A DNA stretch of 64,000 nucleotides from Arthrobacter sp. ov407 (GCF_900102895.1 NZ_FNGD01000007.1:62001-126000), one strand, 5' to 3'; shown: positions 8,319 to 17,585, numbered from the stretch's first letter. The notes: generated by a model from the sequence alone, not told the origin. A program made the numbers and translations.

Positions 8319-9644
8319 ATGAATCACACACCATCTGTTGCAGCGCCGCAACGGTCTTCGCCGGGGGCCGCTGCCCCCTCCACCGTTGATGGGCCTGCAT
8401 CACGGTTCTCCAAAGGCTCGGCAGCCGCCGTCCTTGTCTGCTGGCTTCTGGTGGTCTTCGACGGCTACGACCTGATCGTCTACGGCACCGTCCAGTCCTC
8501 CCTGATCTCCGAGACCGGCTGGGGCCTGACCAAGGCCACCGCCGGAACCATCGGTTCCATGGCCTTCGTCGGCATGATGATCGGGGCGATCTTCGCCGGC
8601 CGGATGGCCGACTCCTGGGGGCGCCGCCGCACCATCCTCGGCTGTGCCATCGTCTTCTCGATATTCACCAGCCTCTGCGCCTTCGCCCCCAACGCAGCCG
8701 TGTTCGGGGGACTTCGGCTCCTCGCAGGCATCGGGCTTGGCGGCCTGGTGCCCTCGGCCAACGCCCTCGTCGCCGAACTGGTCCCCACCAAATGGCGGTC
8801 CACCATCGCCACCCTGATGATGTCCGGTGTCCCGATCGGCGGATCCATCGCCGCCCTCATCGGCATCCAGCTGATCCCTGCCTTCGGCTGGCAGTCCATG
8901 TTCCTCGTCGCCGTGCTCGCACTGATGATCGTCGTGCCGCTCGGACTGAAATACCTGCCGGAGACTCTCGCCCCGGTCAGTGCCGAGGACAGCGGAACGC
9001 GAAACATCGGGGAGCCGATCGGCTTCAAGTCCCTGCTCCGCGCCCCGTACCTGGGAGTCAGCCTGCTGTTCGCCCTGGCGACCATCGCCACCCTGTTCGC
9101 CTGGTACGGGCTGGGCACCTGGCTGCCCAACCTCATGCAGCTGGCCGGCTACAACCTGGGCTCCGCCCTGACCTTCGCCCTGGCCCTCAATCTGGGTGCG
9201 GTGGCCGGCTCGGTCATCACCGCCTGGGCCGGGACCCGCTTCGGTCCGATCCCGACGGCGATCGCCGCGGCCGCCGTCGCCGCCGTCGCGCTCGTGGTCC
9301 TGGTCACCGGACCGCCGGTCACCGTCGTGTACCTCATGCTGGTCCTCGCCGGCGTCGGCACCCACGGCACGCAGTGCCTCATCATCGCCGCCGTCGCGAG
9401 CCACTATCCCGGACACCTGCGCGGGACCGCGCTGGGCTGGGCGCTCGGGACGGGCCGCATCGGCGCCGTCGCAGCACCCCAGATAGGCGGCCTCCTGCTG
9501 GCCGCCGGACTCGGCGTCGATTCCAATTTCCTCGCCTTCGCCGGGGCAGCCGCCATCGCCGCGGTCCTGCTGGCCGCCGTCGGCCTCAAACTCAAGTCAA
9601 AATCCGCAATCCCTTACACACCAACAGGAGCAAGCAATGTCTGA
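8319..9644 (+). CDS. MFS aromatic acid:H+ symporter (likely 3-hydroxybenzoate uptake)
   Basis: A 441-residue, 12-helix major facilitator permease of the AAHS type. The DGYDLIVYG motif in the first helix (near residue 48) is typical of aromatic-acid symporters such as PcaK/BenK, and AGRMADSWGRRRTI is the loop 2-3 signature. I chose the ATG at 8319; an upstream in-frame ATG at 8214 would run through the operator and the iclR start. The last bases overlap the hydroxylase start, so transporter and first catabolic enzyme are coupled. Confidence 0.92.
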   Translation: MNHTPSVAAPQRSSPGAAAPSTVDGPASRFSKGSAAAVLVCWLLVVFDGYDLIVYGTVQSSLISETGWGLTKATAGTIGSMAFVGMMIGAIFAGRMADSWGRRRTILGCAIVFSIFTSLCAFAPNAAVFGGLRLLAGIGLGGLVPSANALVAELVPTKWRSTIATLMMSGVPIGGSIAALIGIQLIPAFGWQSMFLVAVLALMIVVPLGLKYLPETLAPVSAEDSGTRNIGEPIGFKSLLRAPYLGVSLLFALATIATLFAWYGLGTWLPNLMQLAGYNLGSALTFALALNLGAVAGSVITAWAGTRFGPIPTAIAAAAVAAVALVVLVTGPPVTVVYLMLVLAGVGTHGTQCLIIAAVASHYPGHLRGTALGWALGTGRIGAVAAPQIGGLLLAAGLGVDSNFLAFAGAAAIAAVLLAAVGLKLKSKSAIPYTPTGASNV

Positions 9645-10899
9645 GCACGACCCGTCCACCGACGCCCTGTCGACCGATGTCCTCGTAATCGGAGGGGGAA
9701 TGGCCGGGCTGGCCGGAGCCCTCGCACTTCGGGAGAACGGCGCCAACGTCACCCTGGTGGAGCGGGCCCCCGAATTCGGCGAGGTCGGCGCGGGGCTGCA
9801 GATGGCCCCCAACGCCTCCCGCGTCCTGAAGCGCTGGGGCCTGCTGGAAAAGGCACTGGAAATCGGCGTCCAACCCAAGCACCTGGTCTTCCGCGACGCT
9901 GTCACCGGCGAAGAGCTCACGCGCCAGAGCCTCGGCGGGGAATTCGAGGAACGCTACGCTGCGCCGTACGTCGTGATCCACCGCAGCGACCTGCACCGGG
10001 TCCTGCTCGAAGGCTGTGAGGCCGCGGGCGTGAAGCTCGTCAACGACGTCATGGTCGAAAGTGTTGAAACCGTGAACGGCCGCGGCGTAGCCCACACGGC
10101 TGCCGGCGTGGACTACGAGGCCGACGTCGTGATCGGCGCGGACGGGCTCAAGTCCACCCTGCGTCCGCTGGTGGCCAACGACGAGCCGGTGCCCTCGGCC
10201 TACGTCGCCTACCGGGGCACCGTGCCGATCACGAAAAACACACCCAAGGCGGACCTTGAGGACGTTATCGTCTACCTTGGACCGAACTGCCACCTGGTGC
10301 AGTACCCGCTGCGCAAGGGCGAGCTCCTGAACACCGTGGCCGTTTTCAAGTCCGCCTCGTTCGAGCGCGGCGAGGAGCAGTACGGGGGAGTGGACGAGCT
10401 CGAGGCTGCGTACAAGGATTGCGTCCCGGCCGTCCAGGATGCCCTGAAGAACCTGGGCACCAGCATGCGGTGGCCCATGTACGACCGCGATCCGATCGAA
10501 AACTGGGTCGCCGGCCGGATGGTGCTGATGGGCGACGCCGCGCACCCGATGCTGCAGTACCTCGCCCAGGGCGCCTGCCAGGCGCTCGAAGACGCCGCCG
10601 TGCTGCAGGACGTCAGCAACGCCACCGTGTTCGCCGCGGACGGCGTCAACCCGGAAGCCTGGGACGACGCCATCAAGGAATTCAACAACGTCCGCGCCGG
10701 CCGCACCGCCCGGGTCCAGCGCACCGCCCGTATCTGGGGCGAATCCTGGCACGTCTCCGGGCTGGCCCGGACGCTGCGCAACCTGCTCTTCAAGAGCCGG
10801 AAGGACAACGACTTCCGGTACAACGACTGGCTGTACGGTCAGGACGCCGACGGCGTGCCGGCTGCCCACTCCAGTCTTGCGGACCGAATTTCTGCCTGA
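9637..10899 (+). CDS. 3-hydroxybenzoate 6-hydroxylase (FAD monooxygenase)
   Basis: A 420-residue group A flavoprotein hydroxylase that converts 3-hydroxybenzoate to gentisate with NADH and O2. Visible motifs are the FAD Rossmann VLVIGGGMAGLAGALAL (about residues 15-31), the DG motif VIGADGLKSTLR near 165, and the GD motif VLMGDAAHPMLQYLAQG near 300. It has an AGGAG ribosome site and overlaps the permease gene by 8 bp. Its product feeds the divergent gentisate operon. Other salicylate-hydroxylase-like activities are possible, but the context favours this one. Confidence 0.92.
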   Translation: MSEHDPSTDALSTDVLVIGGGMAGLAGALALRENGANVTLVERAPEFGEVGAGLQMAPNASRVLKRWGLLEKALEIGVQPKHLVFRDAVTGEELTRQSLGGEFEERYAAPYVVIHRSDLHRVLLEGCEAAGVKLVNDVMVESVETVNGRGVAHTAAGVDYEADVVIGADGLKSTLRPLVANDEPVPSAYVAYRGTVPITKNTPKADLEDVIVYLGPNCHLVQYPLRKGELLNTVAVFKSASFERGEEQYGGVDELEAAYKDCVPAVQDALKNLGTSMRWPMYDRDPIENWVAGRMVLMGDAAHPMLQYLAQGACQALEDAAVLQDVSNATVFAADGVNPEAWDDAIKEFNNVRAGRTARVQRTARIWGESWHVSGLARTLRNLLFKSRKDNDFRYNDWLYGQDADGVPAAHSSLADRISA

Positions 10900-10943
10900 C
10901 CTGCAACGGGTCCCCGGCCGGCTCATCGGCAAACACATGACGT

Positions 10944-10979
10944 GCTGCGGACCGGCTCCCTGCGGAGCCGGTCCGCAGC
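10944..10979. terminator. Bidirectional hairpin terminator
   Basis: A perfect 16-bp inverted repeat (arms 10944-10959 and 10964-10979) with a 4-base loop lies between the convergent hydroxylase and SCO1664-like genes. It can serve both strands. Confidence 0.8.
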
Positions 10980-10990
10980 TGGCCGCTCAC

Positions 10991-11692
10991 CTATACCAGC
11001 GGCCACGGGTAACGCATGCCGGTGCGGTCAACCGGCAGCACCCCCTCGCGCAGCAAGCGCCGCACCCGGCGCTGCAGGGCGGTGACCTCCGCATCGTCGA
11101 GAAGCTCCGCCACGTCTTGCGGCACGGTCTCGGCGAGAGGGGCGATGCCTTCGAGGAGGGTCCCGGGGATGGCAGCCCCTGCGAAGTCCCAGATCACTGT
11201 GCGCAGTTTGAAGCCTGCCGAGAAGCACAATCCATGATCGATGCCCCAGACCGTTCCGTCATGGCCGCGGAGCACGTGCCCGCTCTTGCGGTCGGTGTTG
11301 TTGGCGACGCAGTCGAACAGGGCGATCTGTAGCAGCCTGCGGTGGGTCTCGGGCGCGTCCGCATACAGGGTGAAATAGTGCTCACGGAAGTCGCACTCGA
11401 TAAAGAGTTGGAGCGAGCCGATCCCCATGGGCGAGTCCTCGCGTATCACCGTCGGCGGCACGATTCCCCATCCCAAATATTCGCTGAGCAGATACGCCGC
11501 GCGTTCCCGGCGGTGGAGCCCGGGCTCGAAGTCGAACAGCGGCCGTTCTCCGGTCTCCGGCTTGTAGACCGCGTAATCCGAATCGTCCCCGCAAGAAACC
11601 TGGACGAGGAACGCCGCGTTGCTACCGCGCGGGATGCGTCCGAGCAGTTCGAGGCGGCCCTCCACGAGCAGTGTCAGCTCCCGTTCGGACAC
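10991..11692 (-). CDS. SCO1664-like family protein (HipA/PI3K-like fold)
   Basis: A 233-residue protein conserved in actinobacteria and of unknown function. FDCVANNTDRKSGHVL (about residues 127-142) and WGIDHGLCF (about 149-157) look like the catalytic-loop Asn/Asp and metal-binding Asp of HipA or phosphatidylinositol-kinase-like folds. It follows the phosphomutase-like gene with a 13-bp gap in the same direction. In many actinobacteria these two families sit together with a DUF3090 gene between them, and I see no DUF3090 gene here. Substrate unknown. Confidence 0.75.
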   Translation of the reverse strand: MSERELTLLVEGRLELLGRIPRGSNAAFLVQVSCGDDSDYAVYKPETGERPLFDFEPGLHRRERAAYLLSEYLGWGIVPPTVIREDSPMGIGSLQLFIECDFREHYFTLYADAPETHRRLLQIALFDCVANNTDRKSGHVLRGHDGTVWGIDHGLCFSAGFKLRTVIWDFAGAAIPGTLLEGIAPLAETVPQDVAELLDDAEVTALQRRVRRLLREGVLPVDRTGMRYPWPLV

Positions 11693-11705
11693 TGTCCGTC
11701 CCTTT

Positions 11706-12365
11706 TCACGACTCCCTCAGTCCACTCAGCGGTTCCAGGGTCGCGTTTACCATGAGCACGACGGGCGCCTGACCCTCCACATACGAGATGACCGAGACCG
11801 AGCCCGGGCTGATGACGATCCGCTGGAAGTGGTCCAGATGGGTGCCCAGGGCGTGGGCGACGGCGGCTTTGATCGGGTCGGCGTGGGAGAAGCACACGAT
11901 GACGCCCCCGGCATGCGCGGCGCACAGTGCCTCGAGCGTTCCGACGATCCGCGCCTGCATCTGCGCGAAGCTCTCCCCGTTCGGGAAACGGAAGGCCGAC
12001 GGGCTGTGCTGGACGGTCTGCCACTGCGGCAGGCCCGCCAGTTCGGCGAGCGCGGCTCCGGTCCACTCGCCGAAGTCACACTCGATGAGACCGGCGTTCT
12101 CCTTTACCTCGAGCCCGGTGCAGGCTGCCGTGGGCTCTGCACTCTCGCGGGTGCGCTCCAGCGGAGAGGAGTAGATGGCGCTGACAGACAAGCCCGCGAG
12201 CCGTTCCGCGACCCGTTTAGCCTGGGCCCGGCCCTGGTCGGACAGATGCAGTCCCGGGGCCCGCCCCGGCAGCACCGTGCCGGTGGTGGGCGTCTGCCCG
12301 TGACGCACCAGAAGGAGGAGGGTGGCTTGGGGTGCCGGGGGTGCCGACGGCGCTGCTGCAGTCAT
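11706..12365 (-). CDS. Histidine phosphatase family protein (MSMEG_4193-like phosphomutase)
   Basis: A 219-residue phosphoglycerate-mutase-superfamily protein. The catalytic LLLVRHGQTP is near residue 18, the acid region LIECDFGEWTG near 90, and the second catalytic His in VIVCFSHADPIKA near 155. I chose the ATG at 12365, just before the conserved N-terminal strand; a longer frame would enter the divergent AAA+ gene promoter. Co-directional with the SCO1664-like gene, implying a shared but undefined role. Confidence 0.82.
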   Translation of the reverse strand: MTAAAPSAPPAPQATLLLLVRHGQTPTTGTVLPGRAPGLHLSDQGRAQAKRVAERLAGLSVSAIYSSPLERTRESAEPTAACTGLEVKENAGLIECDFGEWTGAALAELAGLPQWQTVQHSPSAFRFPNGESFAQMQARIVGTLEALCAAHAGGVIVCFSHADPIKAAVAHALGTHLDHFQRIVISPGSVSVISYVEGQAPVVLMVNATLEPLSGLRES

Positions 12366-12458
12366 CAGCATCCAGCGTAAGCCGCTCCATGTGCTCATGG
12401 GCAGGAATATTGTGAATTTCCCTCGATTCGCCGGACGCTCGAGGACTACCGTGGAGGG

Positions 12459-13847
12459 GTGAGTGATCATCCCGATATCTTCACTGTTGGCGAATTGCGT
12501 GCAGCCGGCCATGTCTACAAGGACCTGCGCAACGAGGTCCGCGGCAACCTGCTCGCCGCCCTCGCTGCCGGCCGTGATCCCTGGCCTGGGATGTTTGGTT
12601 TCGGCCGGACTGTCCTACCCCAGCTCGAGCGTGCTTTGATCGCCGGCCACGACGTTGTCCTGCTCGGCGAGCGGGGACAGGGCAAGACACGGCTTCTGCG
12701 TACCCTGGCGGGACTCCTCGACGAGTGGTCACCGGTCATCGAGGGATCAGAGCTGAACGAACACCCATACGAACCGATCACGGAGCACTCCCGCGCACGT
12801 GTGCTCACCGAAGGTGACCGGCTGCGTGTGTCATGGCGCCATCGATCGGAGCGTTACGTCGAGAAGCTCGCCACGCCGGACACCTCCGTTGCCGATCTCA
12901 TTGGCGACGTCGACCCCATGCGGGTGGCCGAGGGCCGCCGGCTTGGGGACCCGGAAACCATCCACTACGGTCTCGTCCCGCGCTCCAACCGGGGGATCAT
13001 CGCCATCAACGAACTGCCCGACCTCGCCGAGCGGATCCAGGTCTCAATGCTCAACGTGATGGAGGAGCGCGATATCCAGATCCGGGGCTACGTGCTCCGG
13101 CTGCCGCTGGACGTGCTCGTCGTCGCGTCCGCCAACCCGGAGGACTACACGAACCGCGGCAGGATCATCACGCCCCTGAAGGACCGTTTCGGCGCCGAGA
13201 TCCGCACGCACTATCCGATAGAGCTGGATGACGAGGTCGCGGTCATCCATCAGGAGGGGCGGCTGGTCGCCGACGTCCCGCCAGTCATCCTTGAGATCCT
13301 GGCCCGCTACACCCGCGCGCTACGGCAATCCGCGGCTATCAACCAGACCTCCGGAGTTTCGGCGCGTTTCGCCATCGCAGGCGCCGAAACCGTCGCCGCT
13401 GCGGCCCTGCGCCGGGCCAGCATGCGCGGGGAGGACGAGGCAGTCGCGCGCATCGTTGACTTGGAGACCGCGGTCGAAGTCCTCACGGGCAAGCTTGAGT
13501 TCGAATCGGGCGAGGAAGGGCGTGAACAATCCGTCCTCGATCACCTCCTGCGCATGGCTACTGCCGAAGCGGTGCGGGCGCACTTCCATGGTCTGGACCT
13601 CGGTCCACTCGTGGCGGCGCTCGACGGCCACCGGACCGTGACCACAGGGGAACACGTCACCGCGAGGGAGTTTCTCGAAAACCTCCCATCTCTTGACGGA
13701 TCCGGTCTTTACGACGAGATCAGCGGGCGCCTGGCCGCCAAGAATGACGGGCAGCGCGCCGCCGCAATCGAACTTGCATTGGAGGGTCTCTACCTCGCCC
13801 GGCGGATCTCCAAGGAGTCCGACGACGAGGAAACGATCTACGGCTAG
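12459..13847 (+). CDS. MoxR/ChlI-like AAA+ ATPase
   Basis: A 462-residue ATPase related to magnesium chelatase subunit I and MoxR proteins. Walker A is GERGQGKTRLL near residue 70. Walker B lies in RGIIAINELPDL near 185, sensor 1 in VVASANPEDYTNRGRI near 230, and an arginine-finger region in LKDRFGAEIRTHYP follows. A GTG start follows GGAGGG. The VWA protein gene is 43 bp downstream, the usual partner: such pairs act as ATP-driven remodelling or metal-insertion machines. The client protein is unknown. Confidence 0.88.
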   Translation: MSDHPDIFTVGELRAAGHVYKDLRNEVRGNLLAALAAGRDPWPGMFGFGRTVLPQLERALIAGHDVVLLGERGQGKTRLLRTLAGLLDEWSPVIEGSELNEHPYEPITEHSRARVLTEGDRLRVSWRHRSERYVEKLATPDTSVADLIGDVDPMRVAEGRRLGDPETIHYGLVPRSNRGIIAINELPDLAERIQVSMLNVMEERDIQIRGYVLRLPLDVLVVASANPEDYTNRGRIITPLKDRFGAEIRTHYPIELDDEVAVIHQEGRLVADVPPVILEILARYTRALRQSAAINQTSGVSARFAIAGAETVAAAALRRASMRGEDEAVARIVDLETAVEVLTGKLEFESGEEGREQSVLDHLLRMATAEAVRAHFHGLDLGPLVAALDGHRTVTTGEHVTAREFLENLPSLDGSGLYDEISGRLAAKNDGQRAAAIELALEGLYLARRISKESDDEETIYG

Positions 13848-13890
13848 GAATGACCTCGGCGGGAAAATAGGGACAGGGATAGGCGGCATC

Positions 13891-15897
13891 ATGGGCGTTC
13901 ACAACCGCTCCTCCAGGTACGGCCGGTACCGGGGAGGACCCGATCCGCTCGCCCCGCCGGTGGACCTGGGGGAGGCGCTCGACGCGATCGCCGAGGACGT
14001 CATGGCCGGCTACTCGCCGCGGCACGCCCTGCAGGAGTTCCTGCGGGGCGGCGGCCGCAACAATGAAGGGCTCGACGACCTCGCCGCGCGCGTTCAACAG
14101 CGCCGGAGTGAACTGCTGAGCCGGCACCGGCTGGACGGCACCCTCACCGAGGTCCGGAAGCTGCTCGATACTGCCGTGCTGGAGGAGCGCAAACAGCTCG
14201 CCCGCGACGTGACGATGGACAACACCGACCGCGCATTCCGGGAAATGCAGCTGCAGAACCTGCCCTCGTCCACAGCGGCGGCGGTCAACGAACTCGCCTC
14301 CTATGACTGGCAGTCAAGCAGCGCACGGGAAGCCTATGAGCGGATCAGGGATCTGCTGGGCCGTGAGGTCCTCGACCAGAGGTTCGCCGGTATGAAACAG
14401 GCGCTCGAGAGCGCCACCGAGGAGGACCGCGCGGCAGTGAACGAGATGCTGCGCGATCTCAACGAGCTCCTCGGAAAACACCGACGCGGCGAAGACACCG
14501 ACGCGGACTTTCAGGAGTTCATGGCCCGGCACGGCCACTTCTTTCCAGAGAATCCGCAATCAGTCGAGGAACTGGTCGACGCCCTCGCCCAGCGCGCCGC
14601 GGCAGCCCAGCGGCTCCTGCAGTCCATGTCCCAGGAGCAACGCGATGAGCTGATGCGCCTGTCCGCCCAGGCCTTCGGATCGCCCGAGCTCATGGCCCAG
14701 CTCGATCAACTCGACTCCAGCCTCCGCGCCTTGCGCCCCGGCGAGGACTGGACGGGCTCCGAACGCTTCGAGGGCCGCGAAGGACTCGGACTAGGCGACG
14801 GCACCGGCATGCTCCAGGACCTCGCCGAACTCGACGAGCTGGCTGAACAGCTCTCCCAGTCCTACAACGGGTCACGCCTCGACGACCTGGATCTGGATGC
14901 CCTCGCGCGCCAACTCGGGCAGAGCGCCGCCGTGACGGCCCGCACCCTCGGGGAGATCGAGCGGGCCATGCAGGACGGCGGCTACCTGCAGCGCGGTGCC
15001 GACAACGACCTCAGGTTGTCCCCGCAGGCCATGCGACGGCTCGGCAGGTCATTGTTGCGCGACACCGCCAAGCAACTGGCCGGCCGGCAAGGACGCCGCG
15101 ACACGCGCGTCGCTGGGGCGGCCGGCGAGCAGACCGGCTCCAGCCGTCAGTGGGAGTTCGGCGACGCCGAACCGTGGGACGTCACCCGCACCATGACAAA
15201 CGCGATCCGCCGGACGATCGCCGACGGCGGTGATCCGAGCCGCGGAGTCCGCCTCGGTGTGGGCGACATCGAGGTGACGGAGACGGAGGCCCGCACCCAG
15301 GCCGCCGTCGCCCTGCTCGTCGATGTGTCGTTCTCGATGGCCGCCGAGGGCCGGTGGGTGCCGATGAAACGCACCGCACTCGCCTTGCACCACCTCGTTT
15401 CAACCCGGTTCCGCGGGGACCGACTGCAGCTGATCACATTCGGCCGCTACGCGCAGTCCATGGACATCGGCGAGCTCACGGCCCTGCCGGCTCTGCGGGA
15501 ACAGGGAACCAATCTGCATCATGGCTTGCTGCTGGCGAGTCGATTCTTCCGCCAGCACCCGTCGATGCAGCCTGTCCTCCTCGTGGTGACCGACGGCGAG
15601 CCCACCGCGCACTTGCTGGCCGCCGGCGAGTCGTGGTTCGCCTGGCCGCCCGACACGGAGACCATCCGCGTCACGGTCGCCGAGCTCGACCGCCTCGGGC
15701 GCGCCGGCACGCAGGCCACGTTTTTCCGGCTTGGCGACGACCCGGGGCTCGAGCGGTTTGTCCAGCGAATGGTCCGCCGAATCGGCGGCCGGATGGTCGC
15801 ACCCGAGGCTGGGGATCTGGGGGCTGCCGTTGTGGGGGAGTACCTCCGCGCCCATTTCCGCGGCCGCCCCTACAACGACGCCGACTGGGTTTCGTAG
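13891..15897 (+). CDS. VWA domain protein, partner of the AAA+ ATPase
   Basis: A 668-residue protein. The first ~470 residues are helical and charged, with Gln/Leu/Arg-rich segments. The C-terminal von Willebrand A domain has a complete MIDAS: DVSFSMA near residue 475, Thr in GTNLHHG, and Asp in VVTDGEPT near 565. I chose the ATG at 13891. The frame is open 66 codons upstream, but that part lies inside the ATPase gene and does not resemble a VWA-protein N terminus. Together with the ATPase it forms a MoxR-VWA module of unknown client. Confidence 0.88.
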   Translation: MGVHNRSSRYGRYRGGPDPLAPPVDLGEALDAIAEDVMAGYSPRHALQEFLRGGGRNNEGLDDLAARVQQRRSELLSRHRLDGTLTEVRKLLDTAVLEERKQLARDVTMDNTDRAFREMQLQNLPSSTAAAVNELASYDWQSSSAREAYERIRDLLGREVLDQRFAGMKQALESATEEDRAAVNEMLRDLNELLGKHRRGEDTDADFQEFMARHGHFFPENPQSVEELVDALAQRAAAAQRLLQSMSQEQRDELMRLSAQAFGSPELMAQLDQLDSSLRALRPGEDWTGSERFEGREGLGLGDGTGMLQDLAELDELAEQLSQSYNGSRLDDLDLDALARQLGQSAAVTARTLGEIERAMQDGGYLQRGADNDLRLSPQAMRRLGRSLLRDTAKQLAGRQGRRDTRVAGAAGEQTGSSRQWEFGDAEPWDVTRTMTNAIRRTIADGGDPSRGVRLGVGDIEVTETEARTQAAVALLVDVSFSMAAEGRWVPMKRTALALHHLVSTRFRGDRLQLITFGRYAQSMDIGELTALPALREQGTNLHHGLLLASRFFRQHPSMQPVLLVVTDGEPTAHLLAAGESWFAWPPDTETIRVTVAELDRLGRAGTQATFFRLGDDPGLERFVQRMVRRIGGRMVAPEAGDLGAAVVGEYLRAHFRGRPYNDADWVS

Positions 15898-15918
15898 GCG
15901 GCGAGGCCCCTCGCCGCC
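15897..15918 (+). terminator. Hairpin after the VWA gene
   Basis: GGCGGCGAGG pairs with CCTCGCCGCC across a 2-base centre (15897-15918), starting at the last base of the VWA stop codon. There is no T run. It lies between convergent genes and is a plausible transcription stop. Confidence 0.5.
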
Positions 15919-15978
15919 GGTTCGTATCGGGTGCCGCGTACCGGGGAAGCAGCGGCACGAGCGTGAGCGCGGACCTTC

Positions 15979-16650
15979 CTACTTATCCTGCTGTCGGCGA
16001 ACCATCTCGGTGATCCAGATAGGCGCGAACGGAGACGTGCAGTTCGGGGGAGTCGGGTAGTCCTTGAGCACCTCCAGGCGCTCACCGACGTCGATCGCAC
16101 GCGCGCGGTGCTCTGCGTGTTCGATCCCGATCTGAGCCAGGCAGTGGTTCATCGCCCACTGCAGGCGATCCGGGGCGTTTTTCATCTCGGCTTCGATAGC
16201 GTCGAGCAGTCCTGCGAGGTCGAGGCCCTCGGGATTCTTCGCCACACGTTCCGTCGTCAGCGCCCAGCCGGCACTAGCGACCACTGAATCCGGATCGGCG
16301 GACCACGCCAGGCGCAGTTCCTCGGAGTGCGGGTTCTTCTTCACCACGTAGTTCACGAGCCAGTCGTGCACCTTGGGGGTGCGCGCCTGGCGCATCATGA
16401 CGTCCAACTCGTCACGCTCGAACGCCTTTGGTCGGCAGATCAGGATCGCCAGCAGTCTCGCCGCGGTGTCATCCGTCTCCCAGAGCTGGCGCGCGAGTTC
16501 CTGCTGCGTCTTCAGCCGCTTCGCGAGTGCGCGCAGTTTGCCGAGGTTCACACCGTGATCGTCACCGTGTTTCTCGTTCACCTCGCGCGCCCTCGGGTCC
16601 TCGAGCGCGTCCAGCTCGGCCATCACCTCGGCCACCATCGTCTCGGCCAT
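15979..16650 (-). CDS. DNA alkylation repair (AlkD-like HEAT repeat) protein
   Basis: A 223-residue, mostly helical protein. The segments KLRALAKRLKTQQELARQLW, RLLAILICRPKAF and SAGWALTTERVAKNPEG match the HEAT-like repeats of the DNA alkylation repair family, and the C-terminal AMNHCLAQIGI is also typical. Members excise or bind alkylated bases. I cannot confirm the catalytic Asp/Trp set from sequence alone, so a non-catalytic scaffold role remains possible. A single gene convergent with the VWA gene. Confidence 0.75.
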   Translation of the reverse strand: MAETMVAEVMAELDALEDPRAREVNEKHGDDHGVNLGKLRALAKRLKTQQELARQLWETDDTAARLLAILICRPKAFERDELDVMMRQARTPKVHDWLVNYVVKKNPHSEELRLAWSADPDSVVASAGWALTTERVAKNPEGLDLAGLLDAIEAEMKNAPDRLQWAMNHCLAQIGIEHAEHRARAIDVGERLEVLKDYPTPPNCTSPFAPIWITEMVRRQQDK

Positions 16651-16788
16651 CCCAGCCTCCTGTCCATCACGTTTGAGGTTCAGCCTACTGGGAGTGCACG
16701 CTCCACCAGGTGATCAGCAAGCGCCTCGCCAACAAAACAGCACCTGCGATGATCACCGCGCGCGAGGACCCACCGGTGTGATTGAGAT

Positions 16789-17142
16789 TCACAAGCTACA
16801 CAAGGATTCACAGGAAATGGTGTGGAGAACCCGTTCCGTCCCACAGCGGGAGCAACGCCGCCGGACCTTATCGGCCGCGGGGGAGTCCTCGACGAATTCG
16901 CCTACGGACTCCGCATAGGGTCGGGAGCCCACGGCCTCGAGAAATGATCTGGCAATCCGAAACGCTATCAAATTTGTTGTCAGGAGCGTCGCGGAGACCA
17001 AACCCCTAATTTTGTCTCAGGAAGGGAACAGGCTGGCAAGGACACTCACCGAGTACCAGCCCAAAGCCCCAAGGACCCCCAGAATGACAATTGAAACAAC
17101 CCAAAATCGGGCGGAGAGTTTCGGCCGCGAGTTTTCATACAT
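16789..17142 (-). pseudogene. Small membrane / CxxC protein interrupted by an in-frame TGA
   Basis: One reading frame runs from ATG 17142 to TGA 16789-16791 with a single TGA at 17017-17019. The first part (41 residues) has one clear membrane helix, SIVILGVLGALGWYSVSVLA. After the stop come a second hydrophobic stretch and a C-terminal segment ending in RRRCSRCGTERVL with two further cysteines, like a zinc ribbon. Together this reads as one 117-residue protein in which a codon, perhaps TGG, became TGA. The second part could restart at the TTG at 17001. I do not recognise the family. It is either a decayed gene or a 41-residue membrane peptide plus a separate small protein. Confidence 0.5.
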
Positions 17143-17585
17143 AACAACCACCCCACTTTCAATCGGTATACGTCGGAACGCATCCTGCCCGAAGCGCCTT
17201 GCAAAAAGCTTGAATCGAGACGAAGCCCGTGGTCACTCGTTGGTTGGTTGACATACGGCTGGCACACCGGTGAAGTCAACGCACCCGATGGCCCGGCTGC
17301 CGCGCACGTCGAGGAAATAATTGTCGACGTCCATCTAAATGGAGTTCGTGAATCGTTGTCCCTGCAAGGGCTGACCAAAGAAGCATCTAAAAACTGCCTG
17401 AGGAGGAATATTCCTTCCCCGACAATCAGATCAAATTTGTTGGAAGGACATGGGCCACTCTTAGCGGCAGGAGAAGGACGACCCCCATGCCCAAGAGCAG
17501 GCCTGCAAGTATGACCAGTTTTCCTAGGCGGCGCTACCTTGTTGCTTTCGGGCCTATTGAGTGCGCGCTCCGGTAGGGTCTGCGT
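17143..17585. other. Intergenic region with a possible tiny hydrophobic remnant
   Basis: No convincing gene. On the minus strand at about 17423-17525 a short frame encodes a membrane-helix-like peptide (LVILAGLLLGMGVVLLLPL) ending in PTNLI-stop, but it lacks a standard start codon with a ribosome site. Its 3' end shares 13 bases (ATCAAATTTGTTG on the plus strand) with the membrane pseudogene at 16969-16981, hinting at an old duplication. Confidence 0.3.

Noticed and set aside
8400..9416. Long minus-strand ORF of 338 codons opposite the permease gene
   Set aside because: It is a shadow of high-GC third-position bias in the permease gene: it is Gly/Asp/Glu/Arg-rich, without recognisable domains, while the plus strand encodes a clear MFS protein.
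9592..10938. 448-codon minus-strand ORF opposite the 3-hydroxybenzoate hydroxylase
   Set aside because: The plus strand carries FAD motifs of the hydroxylase in the right order. The minus ORF is His/Val/Leu-rich with no domain.
17248..17514. 88-codon plus-strand ORF (MTYGWHTGEVNAPDG start)
   Set aside because: Lacks a ribosome site, composition is not protein-like after residue 40, and no family is recognised.
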